Assembly (NCBI RefSeq): GCF_014189855.1
Contig: NZ_BJFN01000005.1
Location: forward strand, 310,001-374,000
DNA length: 64,000 nucleotides
DNA from: Buttiauxella sp. A111
GTDB lineage: Bacteria; Pseudomonadota; Gammaproteobacteria; Enterobacterales; Enterobacteriaceae
Direction: 5' to 3'
Shown in pieces: positions 27,414 through 37,062 of the stretch. The number at the start of each line of letters is the position of its first letter. Position 1 is the first letter of the stretch. Both the position numbers and the translations under genes were made by a program. The notes below the pieces were generated by a model. It had not been told where the DNA came from, did no database searches, and worked only from the letters and a program-made list of their open reading frames with translations.

Positions 27414-30400
27414 ATGCAGGTCAGCAGAAGACAGTTCTTTAAGATCTGTGCTGGCGGTATGGCAGGGACTACAGCAGCGGCACTGGGTTTTGCCCCGGGC
27501 GTTGCTCTTGCGGAAACACGGCAATATAAATTACTGCGTACTCGTGAAACCCGTAATACCTGCACATACTGTTCTGTCGGTTGTGGGCTGTTGATGTACA
27601 GTCTCGGTGACGGAGCGAAAAATGCCAAAGCATCTATCTTCCATATTGAAGGCGATCCGGACCATCCGGTAAACCGCGGTGCGCTTTGCCCGAAAGGCGC
27701 AGGCCTGGTGGATTTCATCCACAGCGAAAGCCGTCTTAAATTCCCGTCTTACCGCGCGCCAGGCTCGGATAAGTGGGAACAAATCAGTTGGGAAACGGCA
27801 TTTGACCGTATCGCTAAACTGATGAAAGAAGACCGTGATGCCAACTTTATTGCGCAGAACGACCAGGGAACCACGGTTAACCGTTGGCTTTCCACCGGTA
27901 TGTTGTGTGCATCAGCCTCCAGTAACGAAACCGGTTATTTAACCCAGAAATTTACCCGCGCCCTCGGCATGTTAGCCGTGGATAACCAGGCGCGTGTCTG
28001 ACACGGACCAACGGTAGCAAGTCTTGCTCCAACATTTGGTCGCGGTGCGATGACCAACCACTGGGTTGATATCAAGAACGCCGATCTCGTGATTGTGATG
28101 GGTGGCAACGCCGCAGAAGCGCATCCGGTCGGATTCCGCTGGGCGATGGAAGCCAAAATTCACAATGGCGCGAAGCTCATCGTTATCGATCCGCGCTTTA
28201 CGCGTACCGCTTCGGTGGCGGATTTCTACACCCCGATTCGCTCAGGCTCTGACATTGCTTTCTTGTCAGGTGTACTGCTGTACCTGATCAACAACAATAA
28301 ATTCAACCGCGAATACGTTGAGGCCTACACCAACGCCAATTTGATTGTGCGTGAGGATTATAGCTTCGACGACGGCCTGTTCTCCGGCTACGACGCGGCA
28401 AACCGTAAATACGACAAAACGAGCTGGAACTATGAGCTGGATGAGAAAGGTTTCGCGAAACGCGACCTGACACTCAGCCATCCGCGTTGCGTGTGGAATC
28501 TGCTCAAAGAGCACGTTTCCCGCTACACGCCAGACGTGGTGTCCAATATTTGCGGCACGCCTAAAGATGACTTCATCAAGGTGTGTGAATACATCGCAGA
28601 AACCAGCGTCAAAAACAAAACCGCATCGTTCCTGTATGCGCTGGGCTGGACGCAACACTCCGTGGGCGCGCAAAACATTCGCACCATGGCGATGATTCAG
28701 TTGCTACTCGGCAACATGGGTATGGCTGGCGGCGGCGTGAACGCCCTGCGTGGTCACTCCAATATTCAGGGTTTGACCGACCTTGGCCTGTTGTCACAAA
28801 GCCTGCCAGGCTACATGACGCTGCCGAATGAAAAACAGCCCGACCTCCAGACCTATCTTGCCGCCAACACGCCAAAACCGTTGCTGGAAGGCCAGGTAAA
28901 CTACTGGGGTAACTACCCGAAATTCTTCGTTTCGATGATGAAAGCTTTCTTTGGCGACAAAGCCACAGCGGAAAATAGCTGGGGTTATGACTGGTTGCCG
29001 AAGTGGGACAAAGGCTACGACGTCCTGCAATATTTCGAGATGATGAACCAGGGCAAGGTGAACGGTTATCTCTGCCAGGGCTTCAACCCTGTCGCCTCGT
29101 TCCCGAACAAAAACAAAGTCATTGCGTCACTGTCGAAGCTGAAATTCCTCGTGACCATCGACCCGCTGAACACGGAAACCTCGAACTTCTGGCAAAACCA
29201 CGGCGAGATGAACGATGTTGATCCGTCGAAAATCCAGACCGAAGTGTTCCGCTTACCGTCCACCTGCTTTGCCGAAGAAAACGGTTCTATCGTTAACTCC
29301 GGTCGCTGGTTGCAGTGGCACTGGAAAGGTGCGGACGCCCCAGGAGAAGCGCTGAACGACGGCGAAATTCTCGCGGGTATCTTTAGCCGCTTGCGCCACA
29401 TGTACCAGACCGAGGGCGGTGCGCTGCCTGAGCAAGTGCTGAACATGAGCTGGAATTACCTGACGCCAGATAACCCAGCGCCAGAAGAAGTGGCGATGGA
29501 AAGCAACGGTAAAGCGCTGGCGGATGTGACTGACCCGGCAACTGGCGCGGTGCTGGTGAAAAAAGGTCAGCAGCTTAGTTCGTTTGCTCAACTGCGCGAT
29601 GACGGCACCACCTCGAGTGGCTGCTGGATTTTCGCCGGTAGCTGGACGCCAGACGGCAACCAGATGGCGCGACGTGATAACGCCGATCCGTCAGGTTTAG
29701 GCAACACACTGGGCTGGGCCTGGGCGTGGCCGCTCAACCGTCGCATTCTGTATAACCGCGCTTCCGCTGACCCGCAGGGTAAACCGTGGGATGAAAAACG
29801 CCGCCTGATTTCCTGGGATGGCGCGAAGTGGAGCGGTGCGGATATTGCCGACTACAGCACTGCCGCACCGGGTACTGACGTTGGGCCGTTCATCATGCAG
29901 CCGGAAGGTTTAGGGCGCCTGTTCGCTATCGACAAGATGGCAGAAGGGCCGTTCCCGGAACATTACGAGCCGTTTGAAACGCCACTCGGTACTAACCCAC
30001 TGCACCCGAACGTGGTCTCTAACCCAGCCGCGCGCGTGTTCAAAGGTGACCTGGAAGCGATGGGCAAACACGACAAGTTCCCGTATGTCGGCACCACTTA
30101 TCGTCTGACCGAGCACTTCCACTACTGGACCAAACACGCGGTTTTGAACGCCATCGCGCAGCCAGAGCAGTTTATTGAGATTGGCGAGAAGCTCGCGAAT
30201 TCACTCGGTATTGCACACGGTGACACGGTGAAAGTTTCGTCTAACCGTGGCTTTATCAAGGCCAAAGCGGTGGTGACCAAACGTATTCGCCAGCTGGATG
30301 TTAACGGTCAGAAAGTGGACACCATCGGTATTCCGATTCACTGGGGTTACGAAGGCGTGGCGAAGAAAGGCTTTATCGCCAACACCCTGACGCCATATGT

Positions 30401-30464
30401 CGGTGATGCCAACACGCAAACGCCTGAATTTAAGGCGTTCCTGGTCAATGTGGAAAAGGTGTAA
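27414..30464 (+). CDS. fdoG: Formate dehydrogenase-O major subunit, selenoprotein
   Basis: One 1016-residue protein read through an in-frame TGA at 27999-28001, which encodes selenocysteine 196 (RV-Sec-HGPTVASLAP). The N-terminal SRRQFFK is a twin-arginine signal, and CTYCSVGCG holds cysteines for a [4Fe-4S] cluster. The rest is the molybdopterin guanine dinucleotide domain of the DMSO-reductase family. It oxidises formate in the periplasm and passes electrons to FdoH. Length equals E. coli FdoG. The bases after the TGA match the fdnG/fdoG SECIS. The tRNA-Sec gene is 9 kb to the right. Confidence 0.97.
28002..28040 (+). promoter_or_regulatory. Bacterial SECIS element of fdoG
   Basis: The stretch directly after the UGA (CACGGACCAACGG then TAGCAAGTCTTGCTCCAAC) contains the hairpin AGCAAGTCTTGCT and agrees with the E. 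coli fdnG/fdoG SECIS that recruits SelB. Confidence 0.85.
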
Positions 30465-30476
30465 CGGAGACGAATT

Positions 30477-31382
30477 ATGGCTTATCAATCTCAGGACATC
30501 ATCCGTCGTTCCGCTACTAACGGCATTACACCCGCGCCACAGGCGCGGGATCATCAACAAGAGGTCGCAAAACTTATCGACGTGACCACCTGTATCGGCT
30601 GTAAAGCCTGTCAGGTGGCGTGTTCGGAGTGGAACGATCTGCGTGATGAAATCGGCAGTAACGTTGGGGTTTACGATAATCCGGCGGATTTAACCGCCAA
30701 ATCGTGGACGGTGATGCGCTTCTCGGAAGTCGAGCAAAACGACAAGCTGGAATGGCTTATCCGCAAAGATGGCTGTATGCACTGTGCGGATCCTGGCTGC
30801 CTGAAGGCGTGTCCGGCTGAAGGCGCAATCATTCAGTACGCCAATGGCATCGTCGATTTTCAGTCTGAACAGTGCATCGGCTGTGGTTACTGCATCGCGG
30901 GTTGCCCATTCGATGTGCCGCGCCTGAACCCGGAGGACAACCGCGTCTACAAATGTACTTTGTGTGTAGACCGTGTGACCGTCGGTCAGGAGCCCGCTTG
31001 CGTGAAAACATGCCCAACCGGCGCGATTCATTTCGGTTCGAAAGAGGATATGAAAACGTTGGCGGGCGAGCGTGTGAGCGAGCTGAAAACGCGCGGTTAC
31101 GACAACGCCGGTCTGTACGATCCTGAAGGCGTTGGTGGCACACACGTTATGTATGTGCTGCATCATGCGGACAAGCCGACGTTGTATCACGGCCTGCCGG
31201 AGAATCCGTCCATCAGCCCAACGGTGAAATTCTGGAAAGGCGTCTGGAAGCCGCTGGCCGCTATCGGCTTTGCTGCGACCTTTGCTGCCAGTGTATTCCA
31301 CTATGTAGGGGTCGGCCCGAACCGTGCCGAAGAAGAGGACGATAACCTGCACCATGACGATGACGAGGTGCGCAAGCCATGA
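30477..31382 (+). CDS. fdoH: Formate dehydrogenase-O iron-sulfur subunit
   Basis: A 301-residue ferredoxin-like subunit. Four cysteine groups for [4Fe-4S] clusters are visible ([38 protein letters not shown]). A single membrane anchor ([21 protein letters not shown]) lies near residues 257-280. It carries electrons from FdoG to the cytochrome FdoI. Its stop overlaps the fdoI start (ATGA). Confidence 0.97.
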   Translation: MAYQSQDIIRRSATNGITPAPQARDHQQEVAKLIDVTTCIGCKACQVACSEWNDLRDEIGSNVGVYDNPADLTAKSWTVMRFSEVEQNDKLEWLIRKDGCMHCADPGCLKACPAEGAIIQYANGIVDFQSEQCIGCGYCIAGCPFDVPRLNPEDNRVYKCTLCVDRVTVGQEPACVKTCPTGAIHFGSKEDMKTLAGERVSELKTRGYDNAGLYDPEGVGGTHVMYVLHHADKPTLYHGLPENPSISPTVKFWKGVWKPLAAIGFAATFAASVFHYVGVGPNRAEEEDDNLHHDDDEVRKP

Positions 31383-32014
31383 AAAAACAAGTGACTATTC
31401 AGCGTTATAGCGCGCCTGAGCGTATCAACCACTGGATTACCGCCTTCTGCTTTATGCTGGCGGCAATCAGCGGACTGGGCTTTTTCTTCCCATCCTTCAA
31501 CTGGTTGATGAACATTCTTGGCACGCCGCAGCTGGCACGCATCCTCCACCCGTTCGTCGGTGTGGTGATGTTTGCCTCGTTTATCATCATGTTTTTCCGT
31601 TACTGGCACCACAATCTAATCAATCGGGATGATATCTTTTGGGCGAAGAATATTCGTAAGATCGTCGTCAACGAGGAAGTAGGTGATACCGGGCGGTATA
31701 ACTTCGGCCAGAAGTGCGTGTTCTGGGCGGCGATTATCTTCCTGGTGCTGTTGCTGGTGAGTGGCGTGATTATCTGGCGTCCTTACTTTGCGCCTGCATT
31801 CTCAATCCCGGTGATCCGCGTAGCCCTGATGGTGCATTCATTTGCCGCAGTGGCACTGATTGTGGTTATTATGGTCCACATCTACGCCGCCCTTTGGGTG
31901 AAAGGCACGATTACTGCGATGGTGGAAGGCTGGGTTACCACGACCTGGGCGAAGAAACACCATCCTAAATGGTATCGTGAAGTTCGCCAGAAACAGGAAA
32001 AACGACAGGAATGA
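31379..32014 (+). CDS. fdoI: Formate dehydrogenase-O cytochrome b556 subunit
   Basis: A 211-residue inner-membrane protein with four hydrophobic helices and the histidines that bind two haems b. [15 protein letters not shown] at the N-terminus is typical of the family. It passes electrons from FdoH to quinone. Starts inside the fdoH stop and overlaps the fdhE start by four bases, so the operon is tightly coupled. Confidence 0.97.
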   Translation: MKKQVTIQRYSAPERINHWITAFCFMLAAISGLGFFFPSFNWLMNILGTPQLARILHPFVGVVMFASFIIMFFRYWHHNLINRDDIFWAKNIRKIVVNEEVGDTGRYNFGQKCVFWAAIIFLVLLLVSGVIIWRPYFAPAFSIPVIRVALMVHSFAAVALIVVIMVHIYAALWVKGTITAMVEGWVTTTWAKKHHPKWYREVRQKQEKRQE

Positions 32015-32940
32015 GTATTCGCATAATCCCGCAAGATCAGCTGGGTTCGAGCGAGAAACGTACGGCGGAGATGATTCCGCCGTTGTTGTTCCCCCGGCTG
32101 AAAAATCTCTATAACCGCCGAGCAGAACGACTGCGCGAACTGGCAACCGATAATCCGTTGGGCGACTACCTGCGCTTTGCCGCACTGATCGCCCATGCGC
32201 AGGAGGTGGTGCTGTATGACCACCCACTGGAAATGGATTTAACGGCGCTGATTCAGAAATCATCTGAAACGGGCAAGCCGCCGCTGGATATCCACGTTCT
32301 GCCACGCGACCCGCACTGGCAGCGTTTGCTTAATTCGCTGATTGCCGAGCTGAAACCGGAAATGAGCGGCCAGGCACTGGCGGTTATCGAAAATCTGGAA
32401 AAAGCGTCGACGCAAGAACTCGAAGAGATGGCCACTGCGCTGTTTAACACCGATTTTGCGCTGGTGAGTAGCGACAAAGCCCCGTTCATCTGGGCGGCGT
32501 TATCACTTTATTGGGCGCAAATGGCGAGTCTGATTCCAGGTCGTGCTAAAGCAGAATACGGCGAACAACGCCAGTTCTGCCCGGTGTGCGGTTCGATGCC
32601 GGTTTCCAGCGTCGTGCAGATTGGTGGCACCAGTGGCCTGCGTTATTTGCACTGCAACCTGTGTGAAACCGAATGGCACGTGGTGCGAATCAAATGCAGC
32701 AACTGCGAGCAAACCCGCGATTTGAACTACTGGTCGCTCGACAGCGAACAGTCAGCGATTAAAGCGGAAAGCTGCGGCGACTGTGGCACTTACCTGAAGA
32801 TTTTGTATCAGGAAAAAGATGCCAATGTGGAAGCCGTGGCCGACGATTTAGCCTCGCTGGTGCTGGATGCGCGCATGGAGCAAGAAGGCTTTGCTCGCAG
32901 CAGCATCAACCCGTTCCTGTTCCCTGGGGAAGGGGAGTAG
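32011..32940 (+). CDS. fdhE: Formate dehydrogenase maturation protein FdhE
   Basis: A 309-residue cytoplasmic protein. Several CxxC pairs (FCPVCG, HCNLCE, KCSNCE, SCGDCG) in the second half form the rubredoxin-like iron site. It is needed for assembly of the respiratory formate dehydrogenases. Last gene of fdoGHI-fdhE, overlapping fdoI by four bases. Confidence 0.96.
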   Translation: MSIRIIPQDQLGSSEKRTAEMIPPLLFPRLKNLYNRRAERLRELATDNPLGDYLRFAALIAHAQEVVLYDHPLEMDLTALIQKSSETGKPPLDIHVLPRDPHWQRLLNSLIAELKPEMSGQALAVIENLEKASTQELEEMATALFNTDFALVSSDKAPFIWAALSLYWAQMASLIPGRAKAEYGEQRQFCPVCGSMPVSSVVQIGGTSGLRYLHCNLCETEWHVVRIKCSNCEQTRDLNYWSLDSEQSAIKAESCGDCGTYLKILYQEKDANVEAVADDLASLVLDARMEQEGFARSSINPFLFPGEGE

Positions 32941-32960
32941 TTTCCAATCTGGTTACTATC

Positions 32961-32987
32961 AAACGGCTCAGAAATGGGCCGTTTTTT
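32961..32987 (+). terminator. fdhE terminator
   Basis: Stem AACGGC...GCCGTT followed by a run of six T. It ends at the stop of the converging PIN-domain gene. Confidence 0.85.
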
Positions 32988-33369
32988 ATGAGAGCGAATA
33001 AGGCACGATAACGCCTGGAACATTTTGAAAATCTTTAGTATTCCGAGTTACCAGCGTTTTCGAATTCACTTGGGTAGTGGCTAAAATAATGGCGTCTGGC
33101 AGTTTTATTCCATATTGACGACGTGCTTCCACTGCTTTTTCTGATACTGCTGAATCAATCTGTAAAACATCAAACTGAGAAAGAAAATGCCTGGTTTGTT
33201 GTTCCTGAGCATAATGTTTTGCTCCGACCATCACTTCCATCCAGGTCACAACACTGATTGAAGGCTTACTTCCGTAACTTTCGATAGTTGCCTGTGCCTC
33301 AGGGCGACCTTTCAAGTAATCGATCAAAATATTGGTGTCAAAAACAGCTGAGTGCATAAGCTTCACCAT
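32986..33369 (-). CDS. PIN-domain ribonuclease toxin, VapC family
   Basis: A 127-residue PIN-domain protein. The acidic active-site residues Asp11 (VFDTN), Glu45 (TWMEV), Asp92 (LPDAI) and Asp113 are all present. VapC toxins cut tRNA or rRNA when freed from their antitoxin. The start at 33369 overlaps the end of the antitoxin gene by 7 bases; an inner ATG at 33357 is a possible alternative. Target RNA unknown. It is the first gene of the accessory stretch between fdhE and selC. Confidence 0.88.
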   Translation of the reverse strand: MVKLMHSAVFDTNILIDYLKGRPEAQATIESYGSKPSISVVTWMEVMVGAKHYAQEQQTRHFLSQFDVLQIDSAVSEKAVEARRQYGIKLPDAIILATTQVNSKTLVTRNTKDFQNVPGVIVPYSLS

Positions 33370-33605
33370 TCCTCGCGAAGTTTTCGTTCGTATTCCAAAC
33401 CATCGGGTGCTTCTTCACCCCAAAGACCAAATGCTTCTTTGATACTGGTTTGAGTCTGCCTTTCCAGATACTCCTCTACCGCTTCCCGTAACAGCTCAGC
33501 GCGCGGTAAATTGCGTTTCTGCTTAAGACTATCAAGGCGTTGAATTGCCTCGTCCGACAGATCGAGAAGAATTCGTCCCATCATTTCTCCAAACATCGTT
33601 GCCAT
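33363..33605 (-). CDS. Ribbon-helix-helix antitoxin (CopG/VapB-like)
   Basis: An 80-residue protein. The N-terminal [37 protein letters not shown] region is a ribbon-helix-helix DNA-binding fold; the acidic C-terminus would bind the toxin. Antitoxin first, toxin second with overlapping frames is the normal order. Two direct copies of ATATATCA (33604-33611 and 33617-33624) overlap the start and may be the operator. AAGGTGAT serves as ribosome site. Confidence 0.86.
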   Translation of the reverse strand: MATMFGEMMGRILLDLSDEAIQRLDSLKQKRNLPRAELLREAVEEYLERQTQTSIKEAFGLWGEEAPDGLEYERKLREEW

Positions 33606-33624
33606 ATATCACCTTAATATATCA
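33604..33624. promoter_or_regulatory. Direct repeats, possible toxin-antitoxin operator
   Basis: ATATATCA occurs twice, 13 bases apart, at the antitoxin start. The region 33625-33824 contains no gene that I can support. Confidence 0.4.
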
Positions 33625-33824
33625 TTTTAGTTCAAATTTAAATCGTCCTTGTTCGCAAATCATACGCCTCCCAAAAACGAAATTTAACGCTTTGATTTGG
33701 TGAGTTTTCATTTCTTCGAGATGCCTTCCAGATTGGAATCTTTCAGGGGATTTATCGCGGGAAAAAAAAGAGAAGGGGAAAAAGAGTACCAGCCAGTTAG
33801 CACTGGCCAGTTTGAGCGTGCAAA

Positions 33825-34046
33825 TCAGTTTTTCTTAATCATCTGCACAACTTGATCGTCATTAATCTGGCGCTCGTTGCCTTGCTGGTCGGTATAGCTG
33901 ATAAGGCCAGTGTCTTTATCCACCTGCGGTTTCCCTTGCGTCACAATCATATCGCCAGTTTTGGTCGACATCACATAGTCACTTGAGCAAGCGGTAGCAG
34001 ACAGCGCAACGCCACTTAACAGCAAAATTTTCATCAACTTATTCAT
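33825..34046 (-). CDS. YgdI/YgdR-family small lipoprotein
   Basis: A 73-residue lipoprotein. The signal peptide ends in ATAC with the lipidated cysteine at residue 20, followed by SSDYVMSTKTGDMIVTQGKP, which is the YgdI/YgdR (DUF903) fold. Function is unknown. Stand-alone gene between the toxin-antitoxin pair and an unrecognised membrane protein. Confidence 0.85.
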   Translation of the reverse strand: MNKLMKILLLSGVALSATACSSDYVMSTKTGDMIVTQGKPQVDKDTGLISYTDQQGNERQINDDQVVQMIKKN

Positions 34047-34150
34047 ACAGAAGCATCCCTTTCAAAGTGAGCAGGAATATTACCCGTTGAAAGTAAGACA
34101 GATTGTTAAGGTGTATTACGAAGGGTTTTTGGGGAGCGACGACAAGATAC

Positions 34151-34186
34151 AAAAAGCCCGCGTGGATTAACCATACGGGCTTTTAA
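34151..34186. terminator. Terminator hairpin after the 34220 gene
   Basis: AAAAGCCCG / CGGGCTTTT arms separated by 15 bases, with A-run and T-run on the two sides; works on the minus strand for the membrane-protein gene. Confidence 0.75.
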
Positions 34187-34219
34187 TTTGCTCAGGATTT
34201 CTCGGCGACTAAGCGAGGT

Positions 34220-34579
34220 TCAGGAGCTCAAATGAGCTTGTTTCCTGCGCGCGATATCAATAAACAAAATGCTGGCAGCGAAGGATAGACAGGACGCAAT
34301 AATCAAGACCAAAAGATAAGAAGTGACGTAGCTGTATTCTTTGTCCAGATGGGAAAGCTGTTCTGATATCAGATCTATGTTATCTACGGTGTAGCTTCTG
34401 CACGCATACAGCCCGTACCAGAAGGCGCTGAACGCTATCATGCAGGTGTAACAGAACCAGGTGAGTTTTTTATCTATGTATTCCAGATAAAATTTTGGGT
34501 CTGAGTAGGCGACTTTGAGAAGTCCAAAAAAACAGCCAAAGTAGATGCCAATCAACCACTTCAACACATCCCAATTCAT
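34220..34579 (-). CDS. Unrecognised small membrane protein
   Basis: A 119-residue protein that I do not recognise. Three hydrophobic stretches are visible: WLIGIYFGCFFGLL near the start, WFCYTCMIAFSAFWYGLYAC in the middle, and YLLVLIIASCLSFAASILFI near the end. The start at 34579 (MNWDVLKW) is preferred because GAGG lies 6 bases upstream; an earlier ATG at 34609 lacks this. Lies in the accessory stretch next to selC. Confidence 0.7.
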   Translation of the reverse strand: MNWDVLKWLIGIYFGCFFGLLKVAYSDPKFYLEYIDKKLTWFCYTCMIAFSAFWYGLYACRSYTVDNIDLISEQLSHLDKEYSYVTSYLLVLIIASCLSFAASILFIDIARRKQAHLSS

Positions 34580-34616
34580 AAAAACCTCTTCCATTGCTGT
34601 TGCCTGCATCTTCAGA

Positions 34617-34651
34617 CATTAAAAAAGGGCTACGTTACCACGCAACCCTTT
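34617..34651 (-). terminator. Terminator after the 34800 gene
   Basis: AAAGGG / CCCTTT arms with partly paired interior; on the minus strand it ends in six T. It lies 150 bases downstream of the gene it would serve. Confidence 0.6.
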
Positions 34652-34799
34652 GTTTCTTTTCATTTACGCCAGGTAAGTCTAACTGACTGATTCTTTTGCT
34701 TATACGGCGCAAACTTTAGCGGCATAGTATGTCACATGCTGTGCACACAAAAAAGGCTGAAAAATTGGGCGAAATGGGCCACCTCGCCCACTTAATTAA

Positions 34800-35330
34800 T
34801 CAGTGAATGCCTGGCACTGCTTCACCGCTAATCATCGTCAGCCCGCCTTCTGTGCGAACAAAACGCGGCGTTTTCAAATCCTCAACCAGAACGTTAACCA
34901 ACTCGAATAACAACCCGGTGATATGTTCTTCCTGCTCCGCCGACTGCTGGCGTTGCAACAATAATAGGGTTAGCGCTACACAGTATTCACGCAGGGTTTC
35001 CGAATCGGTAGAAAGTGCACCACGATAATTATCGGGTTCTGCCACATCCACCGTCAGGCGCTCAATTAAATGCGTTGTCAATGGTGCTTTTAGTGCGACT
35101 TTCAACACTTCGAATGCTGCGAGCAAACGCCCACACAGCGCCATGCATTCGGTGCTGTCGTCGTTTTCAACAAGCGCATCAACATAGTGCTGGCAAGCGT
35201 CGAGCACCTGGAAGAGATCGTGCGTGGCACCGAGCGGGGTTTTTATTAATGTCGTGATTGCCGATTCAATAACTGGCTGTGGGTATGCGGTTTCAGGGGG
35301 ATTGGTTGTGGTAGTATTCGTGTTAGCCAT
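34800..35330 (-). CDS. Unrecognised soluble helical protein
   Basis: A 176-residue protein that I do not recognise. The first 20 residues are Thr/Asn/Pro rich and probably disordered. The rest is predicted by eye to be helical, with ACQHYVDALVENDDSTECMALCGRLLAAFEVL and a Leu/Gln-rich stretch near 120-130. No signal peptide or catalytic motif is seen. GGAG precedes the ATG by 9 bases. Divergent from the Arc-like gene with an inverted repeat between them, an arrangement common in prophage or island remnants. Confidence 0.65.
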   Translation of the reverse strand: MANTNTTTTNPPETAYPQPVIESAITTLIKTPLGATHDLFQVLDACQHYVDALVENDDSTECMALCGRLLAAFEVLKVALKAPLTTHLIERLTVDVAEPDNYRGALSTDSETLREYCVALTLLLLQRQQSAEQEEHITGLLFELVNVLVEDLKTPRFVRTEGGLTMISGEAVPGIH

Positions 35331-35403
35331 ATCGTTAACTCCATTAACGTTTGTGGTTAGCCCTCGTCTGGTACTCGTAATACTTTTCGGGGGCGTTTTT
35401 TTT

Positions 35404-35432
35404 CAGGTGACCTTATGGTAGGGTGTCACCTG
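35404..35432. promoter_or_regulatory. Inverted repeat, possible operator of Arc-like gene
   Basis: CAGGTGAC and GTCACCTG form a perfect 8-bp inverted repeat separated by 13 bases, 32 bases before the Arc-like start and in the divergent control region. Confidence 0.5.
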
Positions 35433-35463
35433 ACCACTTAAATCTAATCTTGTGGGTACGTAC

Positions 35464-35658
35464 ATGTCAACTGTGAAAAGGGATGTAAAACACTCTGTGG
35501 CAGGTAAATCTCCGACATTTCAGATCCGCATCACACCAGAGCTGAAAGCCCAATTTGAAGTTGCAGCGAAGGATGCTGGAATGAGTTTGGGGAATTGGTT
35601 GAAGACACTTGGGAGGAAGGAGTTGGAGCGGTTGGAAAGTAATATTAAAATTAATTAA
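35464..35658 (+). CDS. Arc/HicB-like ribbon-helix-helix DNA-binding protein
   Basis: A 64-residue protein. TFQIRITPELKAQFEVAAKDAGMSLGNWLKTLGRKELE is a ribbon-helix-helix fold of the Arc/MetJ type. Such proteins often repress their own promoter or act as antitoxins. A GTG at 35452 could extend it by four residues. No toxin gene is directly linked; the next gene on the strand, the RelA/SpoT-domain protein, starts 200 bases later. AT-content rises sharply after it. Confidence 0.72.
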   Translation: MSTVKRDVKHSVAGKSPTFQIRITPELKAQFEVAAKDAGMSLGNWLKTLGRKELERLESNIKIN

Positions 35659-35857
35659 TTACATGTACATATCTAATATAAGGATGCAATATTTTTTCTT
35701 CCCTGATTTGATACATTCATCACACTTATAAAATAGACTAAATGTAATCGAAAAATTATCATAATTGGAAATTTTTATTATCAATTAGATAGATATAGTC
35801 AAGTTTTTGTTAATTTTACAATGCATGACTTATTATCATTACAGGTTACTATTGCGC

Positions 35858-36883
35858 ATGTATACATTGGATTTTTCGAAAAAAGAAATAGGTCGTGCAG
35901 GGGAAAGGATTGTTTTATGCGCCTCCAGCAATCAAACTATGGATGATAGCGATTTAGACAAACTTCATGCATGGAGGATGTTACATTTATATCCTTTAAA
36001 TAGATTGAAATTTTATCTTGGCAGGGAGGCTATGGTCGTTGATAAGAAAATGCTAATGTCTTCCAGAATAAAAAGATTACCATCAATAATTAATAAGCTA
36101 CAGCGCTTCCCCGAAATGAAACTTCATAAAATGCAAGATTTGGGAGGTTGTCGGGTTATTCTTAGTAATATTGAACAGGTGTATAGCCTTGAAAAAAAGA
36201 TCAAAAAATTAAAATTTAAACATGAATTAGTTCGCACAGATGATTACATGATTAATGTAAAAGAATCTGGGTATAGAAGTCTTCATATGATTTATTCATT
36301 TAAAAATGACAAGCATGAATCATTGAATGGCTTACGTATAGAAATGCAGTTAAGAACAGCTATACAACATAGTTGGGCGACTGCAGTAGAAATGGTCGGT
36401 CTTTTTCGTAAAGAATCTCTAAAATCTGGACAGGGAGATCAGTCTTGGTTGTATTTTTTCCAATTGGTTTCCGATTTATTCTATCGAATAGAATCTGGAA
36501 ATATAATAGGGAGATATAATTCTATTTCAACCGAATTAAAAGTTCTTAGTGAAAAGCTAAATGTATTTGAAAACTTGACTGCTTATAATAAATTTATCAG
36601 TCATATCGAACAGTCTGAAAAGCTAAAGGAAGATCCGGATGGCTTATTTATCATAATAGTAGATACAAATGTTAAGCAGATAACTATAAATAACTTTACA
36701 TCACAAAACCATAAAGCCGCAGCTAAAAAGTACAAAGAAGCTGAAAAATACTGTGCCGAAAATAATGGTTGTGAAGTAGCTATGGTTTCAGTTTCAGATA
36801 TTAATGATCTTAGAAGTGCTTATCCAGCATACTTTTTAGATACAAAGACATTCCTGAATAACTTGGGGCGATTTCTTTTTTAG
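35858..36883 (+). CDS. Stand-alone RelA/SpoT (p)ppGpp-synthetase-domain protein, possible toxSAS
   Basis: A 341-residue protein. Synthetase residues are recognisable: Arg70 and Lys72 ([10 protein letters not shown]), [10 protein letters not shown] (92-101), Tyr139 in ESGYRSLH (G-loop), EMQLRT (162-167) and QHSWA..VEMV (170-180). No HD hydrolase, TGS or ACT domain is present. The N-terminus ([16 protein letters not shown]) is of a type seen in single-gene alarmone-synthetase proteins, and a C-terminal part of about 130 residues follows. Some relatives make toxic nucleotides or pyrophosphorylate tRNA in phage defence, so that is one possible role; housekeeping (p)ppGpp synthesis is another. In-frame starts at 35807 (TTG) and 35825 (ATG) lack ribosome sites. 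AT-rich, 25 bases from the 3' end of selC. Confidence 0.8.
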   Translation: MYTLDFSKKEIGRAGERIVLCASSNQTMDDSDLDKLHAWRMLHLYPLNRLKFYLGREAMVVDKKMLMSSRIKRLPSIINKLQRFPEMKLHKMQDLGGCRVILSNIEQVYSLEKKIKKLKFKHELVRTDDYMINVKESGYRSLHMIYSFKNDKHESLNGLRIEMQLRTAIQHSWATAVEMVGLFRKESLKSGQGDQSWLYFFQLVSDLFYRIESGNIIGRYNSISTELKVLSEKLNVFENLTAYNKFISHIEQSEKLKEDPDGLFIIIVDTNVKQITINNFTSQNHKAAAKKYKEAEKYCAENNGCEVAMVSVSDINDLRSAYPAYFLDTKTFLNNLGRFLF

Positions 36884-36908
36884 CTCAACTTTATATCAAG
36901 TAAAAAAA

Positions 36909-37003
36909 TGGCGGAAGATCACAGGAGTCGAACCTGCCCGGCACCGCTGGCGGCACCAACTGGAGTTGAAGTCCAGCCGCCTCACCGGAGACGACGATCT
37001 TCC
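36909..37003 (-). tRNA. selC: tRNA-Sec (UCA anticodon)
   Basis: A 95-base gene with the long acceptor stem and large variable arm of selenocysteine tRNA, matching E. coli selC with few differences. The anticodon TCA reads from plus positions 36969 to 36967, and CCA is encoded at 36911-36909. It is charged with serine, converted by SelA and delivered by SelB to UGA codons such as the one in fdoG. Its 3' end faces the accessory stretch on the left, the usual side for integrated islands. Confidence 0.97.
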
Positions 37004-37034
37004 TAGCCTCGATTGCTACATGGAGGCGGTGCGC

Positions 37035-37062
37035 AGTATACCGAGTTTTTCCCCCTTACCAA
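37035..37062 (-). promoter_or_regulatory. selC promoter
   Basis: On the minus strand, TTGGTA and TATACT 16 bases apart, then a GC-rich discriminator (GCGCACC) as at stable-RNA promoters. The rest of 37063-37357 shows no gene. Confidence 0.6.

Noticed and set aside
27999-28001. In-frame TGA splitting fdoG into two open frames
   Set aside because: It is the selenocysteine codon: position 196, flanking residues and the following SECIS match the formate dehydrogenase family, so this is not a pseudogene or sequencing error.
35464-36883. Arc-like protein and RelA/SpoT protein as a two-gene toxin-antitoxin operon
   Set aside because: A 200-base AT-rich gap separates them and antitoxins of toxSAS are not usually of this fold; association is possible but not supported by spacing.
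36880-36930. Attachment-site duplicate for a selC island
   Set aside because: I looked in 33-36.9 kb for a second copy of the selC 3' end (TGGCGGAAGATCACAGG) and found none, so no att repeat is claimed.
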